Below are positions 1 through 8,345 of a stretch of 64,000 nt of DNA, in pieces. Under the pieces are notes generated by a model. It saw only the letters and a program-made list of their open reading frames with translations. It was not told where the DNA came from and searched no databases. The DNA comes from Acidihalobacter sp. Lineage in GTDB: Bacteria > Pseudomonadota > Gammaproteobacteria > DSM-5130 > Acidihalobacteraceae. The stretch is taken from contig JALUXU010000063.1 in the NCBI GenBank assembly GCA_027013225.1, forward strand, positions 1 to 64,000, written 5' to 3'. The position numbers and the translations under genes were made by a program. The first letter of the stretch is position 1. Each line of letters starts with the position of its first letter.

Positions 1-25
1 AACTGTTCGGGTTGTGGTCAGATGA

Positions 26-88
26 GGGGGAGGCGATCCGTGCTGCTAGCGGTGTGCGTCACCAAGGCTGTGTCGACCTACCTCCCCC
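26..88 (+). other. Possible structured RNA or long hairpin
   Basis: An 8-bp perfect inverted repeat (GGGGGAGG at 26-33, CCTCCCCC at 81-88) closes a region of about 47 nt in which I see no convincing reading frame. An intrinsic terminator follows about 90 bp later. I compared it by eye with 6S RNA, tmRNA and RNase P RNA and could not match it. The first 273 bp hold no gene I can support. It could be the 3' part of an RNA gene that begins before the window. Confidence 0.25.
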
Positions 89-170
89 GAGCCTCAACAT
101 AACGCTTTTTGGATATACAAGGCTGTCTTTGTGGATTGAGTGCCCATCTCGATGCGGAAGGGCGATGAGA

Positions 171-200
171 AAAAAGCCCCGCACATTGGCGGGGCTTTTT
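171..200. terminator. Bidirectional intrinsic terminator
   Basis: A 7-bp perfect GC stem (GCCCCGC 176-182, GCGGGGC 189-195) with a 6-nt loop is flanked by A5 on the left and T5 on the right, so it can stop transcription on both strands. On the minus strand it lies 74 nt beyond the stop of the DUF1641-like gene. On the plus strand it would end any transcript entering from the left edge. Confidence 0.85.
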
Positions 201-273
201 GTATGCTGACAAACAAAATGATATTGCAAATCAGCACATTTTCATTTTTAAGCGTACGGATGGGATTTCCGGA

Positions 274-1512
274 TTAGTCTTTGTTACCCCGTAAGAACCG
301 ATAGGCGAATTCGATAACAAAGCGCAGCAGATACTGAGTCTTACTGGAAAACACGATTCCAAGCAGGCCGAACAGCCCGCCACTCTTTTGTTCGGTGCCT
401 TCCATGACCTTGAATGTAGCGTCCAGCGCTGGCAATGCGCCAGCGATCTGGGGCTGGTAACGCTTCGCCAGTACGGCGCCCTGTTCGATCCATGCCTTGA
501 GTTCTTCATCTTCCGGAATGTGAGGTTCGAGCGTGGTCAGTACAGTGTTCACTTTGCGCAACAGGCCGGTGCGATTGACCGTGCCCAGCATGGTGATCAA
601 TTCGGGAATCATCTTGTCCAGGCCGGCATCGTGGGCACCTTGAAGCATCTCTCTGATACGGCCCTTCAGGTTCCCACTGTCCCCTTTGATGATTTCGGCC
701 GCCAGGATACCGATTTCATACCACCCAACTGCGCCTTCGCGAATTTTGGCGCCTATGGTGCTGAAATCGAGCTCTTTCCAGATTTCAGGGGCTGTGTCGC
801 TCAATGTGGCGAATACAACGCCCAATTGCGCTCCCCAATACTCGGCTTGATCGAGCACCCACTCGACCCGTTCGCCCAGAGTTTCTGCGTCGCCCTGGGC
901 CAGGTTCTTGGCGCGCATGGCGATATGCCACCATTGGTCGGCAATATCTTCCAGCACGGCCACCTTGTCCGGGATGTCCATGGCGATGACTTGTTCGCCG
1001 ATGATGCGTGCGCCTTCGCGGGCAGTATCCATCCAGTAGCGAAGGTTGACATTCAGGCTGGAGAGGCGCTGACCAAGAGATTCAGCATCAATGTCGGTGG
1101 TAAGCTCGCCGATTTGTTGCAGCAGGGGGGGGAGTACTTTCAGCAAGCCGCTGGTGTGCAGGGCACCCAAAAGGTTGATGAGTTCGGGCGTGGTTTCCTG
1201 GATTTTGGCCGCTTCGAGCGAATTCAAGGTGGCGTCCAGGCTGTTTTTCAGGTCTTCGGCGGAATGAATACCAAAAAACTCGCTAATTTCCTTGAGGGTG
1301 TCGATCAGTGCTTCAATTTGCCCACCGACATTTTCGGCGAACTCGCCAATATCGACGGTGTCACCAATTGAATCAAGAGCAGTTTGCGCCAGTTTGAGCA
1401 GTTCGGTGATTTGATTGGCTGCATCGCCGACTTTCCCAAGACCTTCTATCTGTGTGGGTGTCAGAGTGACTTGTGCGTCTTTTTCTTGCAGTTTCAGTGC
1501 AGCATTCGACAT
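274..1512 (-). CDS. DUF1641-like protein with internal duplication
   Basis: A 412-residue acidic, probably all-helical protein of unknown function without signal peptide. The C-terminal GGLFGLLGIVFSSKTQYLL segment (about residues 378-396) resembles the glycine-rich end of DUF1641 proteins. A motif of the form PELI-x-x-LG-x4-(S/T)GLL occurs twice, near residues 109-124 and 303-318, which suggests an internal duplication. The start is ATG with an AGAGAGG ribosome-binding site 11 nt upstream. DUF1641 proteins are often found near sulfide:quinone or formate oxidoreductases, but no such partner lies in this window. The family call rests on motif resemblance only; that the frame is coding is well supported. 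Confidence 0.6.
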   Translation of the reverse strand: MSNAALKLQEKDAQVTLTPTQIEGLGKVGDAANQITELLKLAQTALDSIGDTVDIGEFAENVGGQIEALIDTLKEISEFFGIHSAEDLKNSLDATLNSLEAAKIQETTPELINLLGALHTSGLLKVLPPLLQQIGELTTDIDAESLGQRLSSLNVNLRYWMDTAREGARIIGEQVIAMDIPDKVAVLEDIADQWWHIAMRAKNLAQGDAETLGERVEWVLDQAEYWGAQLGVVFATLSDTAPEIWKELDFSTIGAKIREGAVGWYEIGILAAEIIKGDSGNLKGRIREMLQGAHDAGLDKMIPELITMLGTVNRTGLLRKVNTVLTTLEPHIPEDEELKAWIEQGAVLAKRYQPQIAGALPALDATFKVMEGTEQKSGGLFGLLGIVFSSKTQYLLRFVIEFAYRFLRGNKD

Positions 1513-1716
1513 CGTTGCATTGCCTCTCTTTGGGTCTGATTAATGGGCGGGTTGTAATTTGATTTGACTCACGGATTCATATTTTGCCACTTTTTGTCTA
1601 TCCGCGCAGAGTAGCTGGCCATGTTCCTCAAGTGCGGCGAGAACTGACCGATAATATGGAAAGCCATGTCGATTGATGTTGTGGCCATGATCCGATTGAT
1701 TCAACGAGTGTTAGTG

Positions 1717-1800
1717 AATCGCTGATTATTGCTGATGCGAAAAGAATGCAGCCAATGCCTATTCGGTCTACAGATGCCGGATAGGTATTGATCAGCGATT
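1717..1800 (+). promoter_or_regulatory. Nested stem-loop in leader of the MotY-like gene
   Basis: An outer 10-bp inverted repeat (AATCGCTGAT 1717-1726, ATCAGCGATT 1791-1800) encloses a 14-bp inner stem (1753-1766 with 1777-1790, two G-U pairs, 10-nt loop). The outer right arm ends in a T5 run, and the GGAGGA ribosome-binding site at 1805-1810 follows at once. The word GCTGAT also occurs at 1731-1736, so alternative pairing is possible. The layout suits an attenuator or a translation-control hairpin. The rest of 1513-1819 shows nothing else recognisable. Confidence 0.5.
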
Positions 1801-1819
1801 TTTGGGAGGATATTCCGTA

Positions 1820-2752
1820 ATGAGCGTGGTCTCAAGTCGTATGCAACAGCAAAAAACTTATTCGTGCATAAAATCAAGCAAACTTCAGATCAAGTGCAGC
1901 TTGTTGGTATTAGCCTGTTTGCTGTTGGCTTTCAGCACTCAATCCGCTGCCAAAAAGGTAGTTTTTCACAATTCCCTGACCGCGATTCACTGGAAATTGG
2001 AGCGCGGCGAGTTTGCCTGCCGCCTCACACAAACTCTTTACGACTATGGTCGCGCGGACTTGTTGATGTTTCGTGATGGGACGCTGCGTTTTCGGGTCCA
2101 CGCCATGCCCGGGCTTTATATCGGTCAGATAGTGAGAGTCACTGTGGCGCCTTCGCCATGGCAGTCGGGAAGGACAGAGGTATTGGCTCTGCGGTCGGAG
2201 CGGCGCGGGCTGCCGGTATCGCTCGGCGATGAGGCCGCCAGCAGAGTATTGCTGGCTTTTGCCAATGGCCGGGCCATGAGATTTGTATACCCAGTCGATC
2301 GCTCACCCACAGTTGAGGTGGAGATTGATTCCATTGGTTTTCGGCAGGAATTGGGCCGCTTGCAGACGTGTGCTGCCGCCCTGCCTGAAGTGAACTTCTC
2401 CCAGTTCGCCAAAACCCGGGTGTTTTTCCCTGAAGGTTCGACTCAATTGAGCTCAATGGCCAAACAGAAGCTCAAGAGGTTGACGTCATTCATCAAGGCG
2501 TTTGGAGAGGTTAAAATGCTTATCCTCGTGGGCCATACGGACAATGTGGGCAGCTATGCTTTCAACCTCAGATTGGGGGAGCGCCGTGCGCAAAGGGTTG
2601 CAGAATTTTTGCGATCACAGGGTATGAAGCAGCCGATTGAAGTGAGATCATCGGGGGAGGCCGATCCCCTTGAATCCAATAGTACGCCTGAAGGTCGCGC
2701 TCGGAACCGTCGAGTGACGATCATTTTGGTTCGTGCTAATGCGATCCAATGA
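1820..2752 (+). CDS. MotY-like OmpA-family envelope protein
   Basis: A 310-residue exported protein. A basic N-terminus and hydrophobic segment (about residues 26-40) ending in QSAA look like a signal peptide. Residues about 50-190 resemble the N-terminal domain of the sodium-type flagellar stator protein MotY (W-x-L-x5-FACRL, then YGRADLLMFRDG). Residues about 200-305 form an OmpA/MotB-type peptidoglycan-binding domain with GHTDNVGS and ARNRRV. MotY forms the T-ring that holds stators around the motor. No other flagellar gene is in the window, so a general envelope role is also possible. ATG 1820 is chosen for its GGAGGA at 1805-1810; an in-frame TTG at 1802 is less likely. Confidence 0.8.
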   Translation: MSVVSSRMQQQKTYSCIKSSKLQIKCSLLVLACLLLAFSTQSAAKKVVFHNSLTAIHWKLERGEFACRLTQTLYDYGRADLLMFRDGTLRFRVHAMPGLYIGQIVRVTVAPSPWQSGRTEVLALRSERRGLPVSLGDEAASRVLLAFANGRAMRFVYPVDRSPTVEVEIDSIGFRQELGRLQTCAAALPEVNFSQFAKTRVFFPEGSTQLSSMAKQKLKRLTSFIKAFGEVKMLILVGHTDNVGSYAFNLRLGERRAQRVAEFLRSQGMKQPIEVRSSGEADPLESNSTPEGRARNRRVTIILVRANAIQ

Positions 2753-2961
2753 AGAAAAGGGCAGGCAAAGTTATACTTTCGCTTCCTAGGGGGCGTTGGT
2801 ATTTCAGTCATAGGGCGGCAGGAAAAACGAAAACGGAATTGAAAGCGCCCGCGCTGGGTGAGTCCGGGGGCTGGGTGGATATTTTCCCTTTCGCACTTCA
2901 TGCCCGCTTGAATACGCTGTTCAGCAGTTGACCTCGGCGTTACAAATATTGGAGATTCCAG

Positions 2962-4173
2962 ATGTCAGATGTGCGTAAAGTTGTTTTGGCCTATTCCGGG
3001 GGGTTGGATACCTCGGTGATTCTCAAATGGCTGCAAGAGACGTATGGCTGTGAGGTGATTACCTTTACCGCTGATATTGGCCAGGGGGAAGAAGTCGAGC
3101 CAGCCCGCGAAAAAGCCCGTAAGCTGGGCGTAGAGAAAATCTATATAGAGGATTTGCGTGAAACCTTCGTGCGCGATTTCGTATTTCCGATGTTTCGTGC
3201 GAATGCGGTGTATGAAGGCGAATATCTGCTTGGAACGTCTATTGCGCGGCCATTGATCGCAAAGCGGTTGGTGGAAATCGCGGATGAAGTGGGGGCCGAT
3301 GCCATCGCTCATGGCGCCACAGGCAAAGGCAATGACCAGGTGCGCTTTGAGCTTGGCGCCTATGCGCTCAAGCCGGGAATCAAAGTAATCGCGCCTTGGC
3401 GGGAATGGGATCTAAATTCGCGTGAACGCTTGCTTGCCTATGCCGAACAGCATGGGATTCCCGTGGAGCGGCATGGCAAAAAATCGCCCTATTCTATGGA
3501 TGCCAATCTCCTCCATATTTCCTATGAAGGGGGAATATTGGAGGATCCTTGGGCTGAGCCGGAAGAATCCATGTGGCGCTGGACTGTGTCGCCTGAAAAA
3601 GCTCAGGACCAACCTGTCTATATCGAGCTGGGCTTTGCCAAGGGTGATGTCGTAAGCATCGACGGCGTGCCTATGAGCCCGGCGGCGGTGCTCGCGCGTT
3701 TGAATGAGATCGGCGGAGCAAACGGGATTGGCCGACTTGATATCGTCGAAAATCGTTTTGTGGGCATGAAGTCGCGCGGATGTTATGAAACGCCGGGAGG
3801 CACCATCATGCTCAAGGCACACCGCGCGATCGAATCGCTCGCTCTGGATCGCGAAGCGGCGCACCTGAAAGATGAGATTATGCCGCGCTATGCCACCTTG
3901 ATTTACAACGGCTATTGGTGGAGTCCCGAACGACGCATGTTGCAATCTCTGATAGATGATTCACAAGCCCATGTAAACGGCGTGGTCAGGCTCAAGCTCT
4001 ACAAGGGAAATGTGACGGTGGTGGGGCGCAAATCAGAAGATAGTTTGTTTGATGCAAACATCGCAACATTCGAAGATGATGCCGGCGCTTATGATCAAAA
4101 AGACGCTGCTGGTTTCATCAAGCTAAATGCTTTGCGTTTGCGTATCGAAGCGGCCCGAGGACGCATTCTTTAG
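2962..4173 (+). CDS. argG: Argininosuccinate synthase
   Basis: Joins citrulline and aspartate, using ATP, in the next-to-last step of arginine synthesis; cytosolic. The 403-residue length is normal for the bacterial type. The N-terminal pyrophosphatase loop SGGLDTS (residues 12-18) is intact. So are the [14 protein letters not shown] region that binds citrulline and aspartate and the later [11 protein letters not shown] segment. The start is supported by GGAG about 9 nt upstream. mlaA follows after only 3 nt, so the two may share a transcript. I saw no clear arginine-repressor box in front of it. Confidence 0.97.
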   Translation: MSDVRKVVLAYSGGLDTSVILKWLQETYGCEVITFTADIGQGEEVEPAREKARKLGVEKIYIEDLRETFVRDFVFPMFRANAVYEGEYLLGTSIARPLIAKRLVEIADEVGADAIAHGATGKGNDQVRFELGAYALKPGIKVIAPWREWDLNSRERLLAYAEQHGIPVERHGKKSPYSMDANLLHISYEGGILEDPWAEPEESMWRWTVSPEKAQDQPVYIELGFAKGDVVSIDGVPMSPAAVLARLNEIGGANGIGRLDIVENRFVGMKSRGCYETPGGTIMLKAHRAIESLALDREAAHLKDEIMPRYATLIYNGYWWSPERRMLQSLIDDSQAHVNGVVRLKLYKGNVTVVGRKSEDSLFDANIATFEDDAGAYDQKDAAGFIKLNALRLRIEAARGRIL

Positions 4174-4176
4174 GCC

Positions 4177-4962
4177 ATGGAACGTAAGGAACCATGTGTG
4201 AGGAGATATTCGCTTGCATTGCCGGTTCTGGTACTCATTGGCTTGCTGCTCGGCGGTTGCGCCAGCACCGGCATGTCTGGCTCCAATGATCCTTTGCAGG
4301 GCTACAACCGCGCCATGTTCGCCTTCAACATGGCGGTTGATAAACACGCCTTGCGTCCCGTGGCCAAGGCTTATGCCAAGGTGGCCCCATCGTTCCTGCG
4401 CGGTCGGGTGAGTGATTTTTTCTCCAACCTGGGGGATGTTTCAACGACCGTGAATGCGGCTCTCCAGGGAAAACCTCAGGCATTGGGAGATCTTACGCGT
4501 TTTCTCATGAATACCACCTTCGGGCTTGGCGGCCTGTTTGATGTGGCCACGCCATTGGGTCTCCCCGCACATCATGAAGATATCGGCATGACGTTGGCGA
4601 CTTGGGGTGTGCCGGAAGGCCCTTATGTCGTTTTGCCGTTTTTCGGCCCCAGTACCTTGCGTAATGCTCCTGCTCCTGTGATTGATGGTTATTTCTTCAA
4701 TCCCCTGACGTATTACCCGCGCCCTCTCACTGACGAGGGATTGGCGGTTCTGGACGTTGTCAACCTGCGGGCCAAGTTGCTGCCCTTCGATTCCTTGATA
4801 GATCAGTCGCCCGATCCCTATATCTACGTCAAAGAGGTCTATCTGCAGCAACGTCGCTATTTGCTTGAGCAAAACAACCCCAAGCCGGCAAACAAAAAGC
4901 CTTCTCTTACGTCCTTGCAGAAACAATTGCTGGAGATGGAATCGCCTGACGCTGGCTCATGA
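4177..4962 (+). CDS. mlaA: Outer-membrane lipid asymmetry lipoprotein MlaA (VacJ)
   Basis: MlaA sits in the outer membrane next to porins and removes misplaced phospholipids from the outer leaflet, passing them to MlaC and the MlaFEDB transporter. The 261-residue protein has a lipoprotein signal ending in LLGGC, so Cys28 would be lipidated. The family signature follows: NDPLQGYNRAMFAFN, then NTTFGLGGLFD and the GVPEGPYVVLPFFGPS segment. It starts 3 nt after argG. A GTG at 4198 with AAGGA upstream would give a shorter, more typical signal peptide and is a credible alternative. It converges on a cardiolipin-synthase-like gene, another phospholipid function. Confidence 0.93.
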   Translation: MERKEPCVRRYSLALPVLVLIGLLLGGCASTGMSGSNDPLQGYNRAMFAFNMAVDKHALRPVAKAYAKVAPSFLRGRVSDFFSNLGDVSTTVNAALQGKPQALGDLTRFLMNTTFGLGGLFDVATPLGLPAHHEDIGMTLATWGVPEGPYVVLPFFGPSTLRNAPAPVIDGYFFNPLTYYPRPLTDEGLAVLDVVNLRAKLLPFDSLIDQSPDPYIYVKEVYLQQRRYLLEQNNPKPANKKPSLTSLQKQLLEMESPDAGS

Positions 4963-4968
4963 GGGTTT

Positions 4969-6147
4969 TCAGTCGCGCCAGTCCCGGGGAGGGTTGCGGC
5001 GGGGGTTGCGCAGACCGCGGCGGTAATTGTGTCGAGCAAGCCAGTCGCTGAGAAGCCCCCAGAACCACTCTTGCAGTCGGACCCAGCGGCTGCGTGACTG
5101 CCATTGATCGAGAGTGATTTCCTTGGATTCGGCCAGATCGGTGCGAAATGTTTCCAGACAGGATTCCAGAGTGTTGACATCTTCGATGCCCAAATTGGCT
5201 TCCTCATTCCAGCGCAGCGTCCAGTGATCGAGGTTGGCTGACCCCAGGCTGACCCAGTCGTCACACACATAAAGTTTTACATGGGTGAAACGCGGCTGGT
5301 ATTCGTGAATGCGGACGCCGGCTCTCAATAGACGCCCGTAATGCCTTCGCCCCGCATAGCGGGCAAAATCATGATCTGTCTTGGGGCCGGGTAAAATGAG
5401 GCGCACCTCTACGCCTTTTTTGGCGGCATGTCTCAAGGCGAAGGACAAAACGCGCGGCGGGACGAAATAGGCGACACTGATCAATACACGTTGCTGCGCC
5501 TGACGAATGCGGTGAATGAGGGTCGCCAGGATTTGCCCCCGATGCCTATGCTGGACAAGAACTTGCGCGCCGCCGGTGCCAAACTCATAGACATCCGGTT
5601 TTTGGAACTTCGGCAAAGTGCTCTTATCGGCGCCACTATGATTCCAGAGGCGGGCAAATTCTTTTTGCAGATCGACTAGACAATCTCCGTGGATTTCGAG
5701 CATCAGATCATGCCACCAGTCTTGGGGTTCGCTCCATGGATCGAAATCATCGGTCAAGCCCGCGCCGCCGATAAAGCCTGTTTGGCCGTCGGCAATGAGC
5801 AATTTGCGGTGATCACGGCACAGATTTCTTTGTAATGGGCCGATCCGTATCGGGTTAAAAAAACGTAATTTCACGCCGGCAGCGAGAAGCCGGTGCCGAT
5901 CGTGTAAACTAAGATTGAGAGAGCCGAAGTCATCCAACAGAACGCATACGTGAACCTTGCGCTTGCGTGCCCTGCAAAGCGCATCTATGAAACGATCCAT
6001 CAATTGTCCCGATGCGCATAGATACATTTCCAGCAAAATATAGAAGCGGGCAGAACTGATGGCTGTTAGCATGGCCGGGATGAACCGATCGCCGTCAACC
6101 AACAACTTAAAGCGATTGTGAGCGTGTCTTGGGTAAGGGCTGTACAT
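4969..6147 (-). CDS. Cardiolipin synthase-like phospholipase D enzyme
   Basis: A 392-residue protein of the phospholipase D superfamily with two complete HKD motifs, HRKLLIAD (residues 113-120) and HVKLYVCD (289-296). Both are followed by the usual GG/GSAN segments. It lacks the two N-terminal membrane helices of ClsA and is closer in architecture to ClsB/ClsC, which make cardiolipin from phosphatidylglycerol plus a second phospholipid. Two arginine-rich stretches at the C-terminus could bind membrane. Its stop lies 6 nt from the convergent mlaA stop. The superfamily is certain; the exact substrate is inferred. Confidence 0.88.
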   Translation of the reverse strand: MYSPYPRHAHNRFKLLVDGDRFIPAMLTAISSARFYILLEMYLCASGQLMDRFIDALCRARKRKVHVCVLLDDFGSLNLSLHDRHRLLAAGVKLRFFNPIRIGPLQRNLCRDHRKLLIADGQTGFIGGAGLTDDFDPWSEPQDWWHDLMLEIHGDCLVDLQKEFARLWNHSGADKSTLPKFQKPDVYEFGTGGAQVLVQHRHRGQILATLIHRIRQAQQRVLISVAYFVPPRVLSFALRHAAKKGVEVRLILPGPKTDHDFARYAGRRHYGRLLRAGVRIHEYQPRFTHVKLYVCDDWVSLGSANLDHWTLRWNEEANLGIEDVNTLESCLETFRTDLAESKEITLDQWQSRSRWVRLQEWFWGLLSDWLARHNYRRGLRNPRRNPPRDWRD

Positions 6148-6164
6148 GGTTCAATGCATCCACT

Positions 6165-6219
6165 TGGTTTTTTTGACGGCGACGGATCTTTACTGGCCGG
6201 GAAGGTTTGAAAAAAACCA
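6165..6219. repeat. Inverted repeat between divergent cls-like and mpl genes
   Basis: A 12-bp inverted repeat with one mismatch, tggtttttttga at 6165-6176 and tgaaaaaaacca at 6208-6219, is centred in the 111-bp gap between two divergent genes. Spacing and position fit a shared control site, or a hairpin in the mpl leader. I cannot assign a regulator. Confidence 0.35.
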
Positions 6220-6258
6220 GAAATCCTACTGCGAATCAACGTAGAAGCGAAGCGTTAC

Positions 6259-7638
6259 ATGCATATCCACATTCTCGGTATCGGTGGTGCTTTTATGGGC
6301 GGCCTGGCTCAGATTGCCAAGCGTGCAGGTCATGAAGTCTCGGGTAGCGATCATAAGCTTTATCCCCCCATGAGCACGCAACTCGAGCACGCTGGAATTG
6401 AAGTCTACGAAGGTTACGATTCACAGCAGATTCATGCTGGGATCGATCTTGTGGTCGTTGGCAATGTCATGCGGCGCGGCCTGCCGGTAGTGGAATCCTT
6501 GTTGAATCGAGGAATCGATTACACTTCCGGACCGCAATGGCTGGCCGAGCATATACTGCGCGATAAATGGGTATTGGCAGTGGCGGGCACCCATGGGAAA
6601 ACCACTACAAGCAGCTTGTTGGCTCACATACTGGATCAGGCCGGCTTGGCGCCTGGATTTCTGATCGGCGGCGTGCCCAAAAATTTTGCTGTTTCGGCCC
6701 GTTTAAGCGAGAGTCCTTTTTTCGTTATAGAAGCCGATGAATACGACACGGCATTTTTCGACAAGCGTTCCAAATTTGTTCATTATCGGCCTAGAACGCT
6801 GGTATTGAACAATCTTGAATTCGATCATGCTGATATTTTCCCCAATCTTGCCGCCATCCAGCGTCAATTTCATCATTTGATCAGAATCGTGCCAGGAAAT
6901 GGACTGATCGTGCACTCTTCTTCCGACGAGGCGCTCAACGAGGCCATCGATATGGGATGCTGGACGCCGAGGATAGGTTTTGGCATGGCGGATGATGTTT
7001 CCTCAGACTGGCAGGCGCGCCTTCTTTGTGAAGATGGCAGCCGTTTCGAAATTCTGCATGAGGGGCAGTCGCAGGGTGAGGTGGAATGGGAGTTGTTGGG
7101 CCGCCACAATGTCCTCAATGCGCTCGCAGCCGTTCTTGCCGCTCGACATGCGGGCGTTACTCTACAGACCTCACTTGAGGCCGTATCGAGCTTTCAGGGC
7201 GTGGCGCGGCGGATGCAGCTGGTGGGAGTGGCCAACGGTATTCACCTCTATGATGATTTTGCTCATCACCCCACCGCGATCGCGACTACTTTGGAAGGAC
7301 TGCGCGCCCGTTATCCCCGCGCCCGTCTGATCGCGGTAATGGAGCCACGTTCCAATACCATGCGCATGGGCGCGCATCGCCACCAGCTGGCGCCTTCTTT
7401 GAAGGCGGCTGACCGGGTGTTTCTCTATCAATCCGAAGACCTGGGGTGGTCGCTTGAAGAAGTCAGTGAAACCTTGGGGCCGCGTGCCTGCGTGAGTCGA
7501 GATACCGATTCCTTGCTCGCTTTGCTAAAAAAGGAATTGAGGTTTGAGGATCATGTCGTGTTCATGAGCAATGGCAGTTTTGACCGTTTGCCTGCGCGTA
7601 CCCTTGAGGCACTCGAGGGGAGGGGTGGGGACGAATGA
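6259..7638 (+). CDS. mpl: UDP-MurNAc:L-Ala-gamma-D-Glu-meso-DAP ligase
   Basis: Mpl attaches the recycled murein tripeptide to UDP-N-acetylmuramate, returning cell-wall turnover products to peptidoglycan synthesis; cytosolic. The 459-residue protein starts with the Mur-ligase Rossmann motif HILGIGGAFMGG. The ATP loop is GTHGKTTT (residues 110-117). EADEYDTAFFDKRSKF and NNLEFDHADIF follow, and the C-terminal DDFAHHPTA is typical of Mpl and MurC. Lack of the MurC-specific pattern and the length favour Mpl. It overlaps ubiX by 4 nt (ATGA). MupP, another murein-recycling enzyme, lies at 49 kb. Confidence 0.95.
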   Translation: MHIHILGIGGAFMGGLAQIAKRAGHEVSGSDHKLYPPMSTQLEHAGIEVYEGYDSQQIHAGIDLVVVGNVMRRGLPVVESLLNRGIDYTSGPQWLAEHILRDKWVLAVAGTHGKTTTSSLLAHILDQAGLAPGFLIGGVPKNFAVSARLSESPFFVIEADEYDTAFFDKRSKFVHYRPRTLVLNNLEFDHADIFPNLAAIQRQFHHLIRIVPGNGLIVHSSSDEALNEAIDMGCWTPRIGFGMADDVSSDWQARLLCEDGSRFEILHEGQSQGEVEWELLGRHNVLNALAAVLAARHAGVTLQTSLEAVSSFQGVARRMQLVGVANGIHLYDDFAHHPTAIATTLEGLRARYPRARLIAVMEPRSNTMRMGAHRHQLAPSLKAADRVFLYQSEDLGWSLEEVSETLGPRACVSRDTDSLLALLKKELRFEDHVVFMSNGSFDRLPARTLEALEGRGGDE

Positions 7639-8267
7639 AATCGTCGCTGCAAAGCGTAACCCTGGCGATGACTGGCGCATCAGGAGCGCAATACGGTTTG
7701 CGCCTGCTGGAGTGCCTTTTGGAGGCGGGCGTCCATGTGTATGTTCTCATATCTCAACCGGCCAAGGTGGTGCTGCACATGGAAACCGATTTGCATTTGC
7801 CCGGCCGTCCGCGAGAGATCGAGCGTGTCTTGCGCGGGCGATTTCAAGACAAAGCCGGTCAGCTCGAAGTTCTCGGAGAAAAACAATGGACTGCGCCGAT
7901 CGCCAGCGGTTCCGCTGTTGCAGACGCGATGGTCATTTGTCCCTGTACTACCGGCACGCTTTCGGCGATCGCCACGGGTGCTTCCCGTTCATTGATTGAA
8001 CGCGCCGCCGATGTAACGCTCAAGGAAAAACGCAAGCTGCTCGTGGTTCTCAGGGAAACGCCGCTATCCGAGATCCACCTGGAAAACATGTTGCGCCTGA
8101 GCCGGATGAATGCTGTCGTATTGCCAGCCAGTCCTGGTTTCTATCACCGTCCACAGCGGGTGGAGGATCTGGTGGATTTCATCGTGACGCGGGTATTGGA
8201 TCATCTTGGCGTGCCCAATAATCTTTTGCCGCGTTGGGGGGACAAGCGAGGCGGATCAACAGAGTGA
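7635..8267 (+). CDS. ubiX: Flavin prenyltransferase UbiX
   Basis: UbiX prenylates FMN with dimethylallyl phosphate to make the cofactor of the UbiD decarboxylase in ubiquinone synthesis. The 210-residue length is normal. Recognisable parts are the N-terminal nucleotide-binding MTGASGAQYGLRLLE, the SGS and VICPCTTGTLSAIATG segments, and LLVVLRETPLSEIHL containing the conserved RETP. The start overlaps the mpl stop (ATGA), so translation is probably coupled. ubiG, another ubiquinone gene, lies at 50 kb. UbiD is not in the window. Confidence 0.95.
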   Translation: MKSSLQSVTLAMTGASGAQYGLRLLECLLEAGVHVYVLISQPAKVVLHMETDLHLPGRPREIERVLRGRFQDKAGQLEVLGEKQWTAPIASGSAVADAMVICPCTTGTLSAIATGASRSLIERAADVTLKEKRKLLVVLRETPLSEIHLENMLRLSRMNAVVLPASPGFYHRPQRVEDLVDFIVTRVLDHLGVPNNLLPRWGDKRGGSTE

Positions 8268-8279
8268 ATCACGCAAAGC

Positions 8280-8309
8280 TTGGGGCGGCTTATGGGGGTA
8301 GTGTATGCT
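8280..8309 (+). promoter_or_regulatory. Candidate sigma-70 promoter for the thioredoxin-fold gene
   Basis: TTGGGG at 8280-8285 and TATGCT at 8304-8309 are 18 bp apart, in the gap after ubiX and 37 bp ahead of the next start codon. The -35 match is weak. Confidence 0.35.
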
Positions 8310-8345
8310 TTAGGTTTATGAATGCTGTCCGGCGAGGAGACCCAC

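Noticed and set aside
1-170. 6S RNA, tmRNA or RNase P RNA at the left edge
   Set aside because: I could not align the conserved cores of any of the three; only a closing stem and a terminator are visible.
388-1371. A 327-codon plus-strand frame opposite the DUF1641-like gene
   Set aside because: Its translation is a low-complexity mirror of the minus-strand gene; the minus frame has a ribosome-binding site, family motifs and its own terminator.
2749-2931. A 60-codon frame after the MotY-like gene, starting on its stop
   Set aside because: No recognisable domain, basic low-complexity product, no good ribosome-binding site; it more likely contains the argG promoter region.
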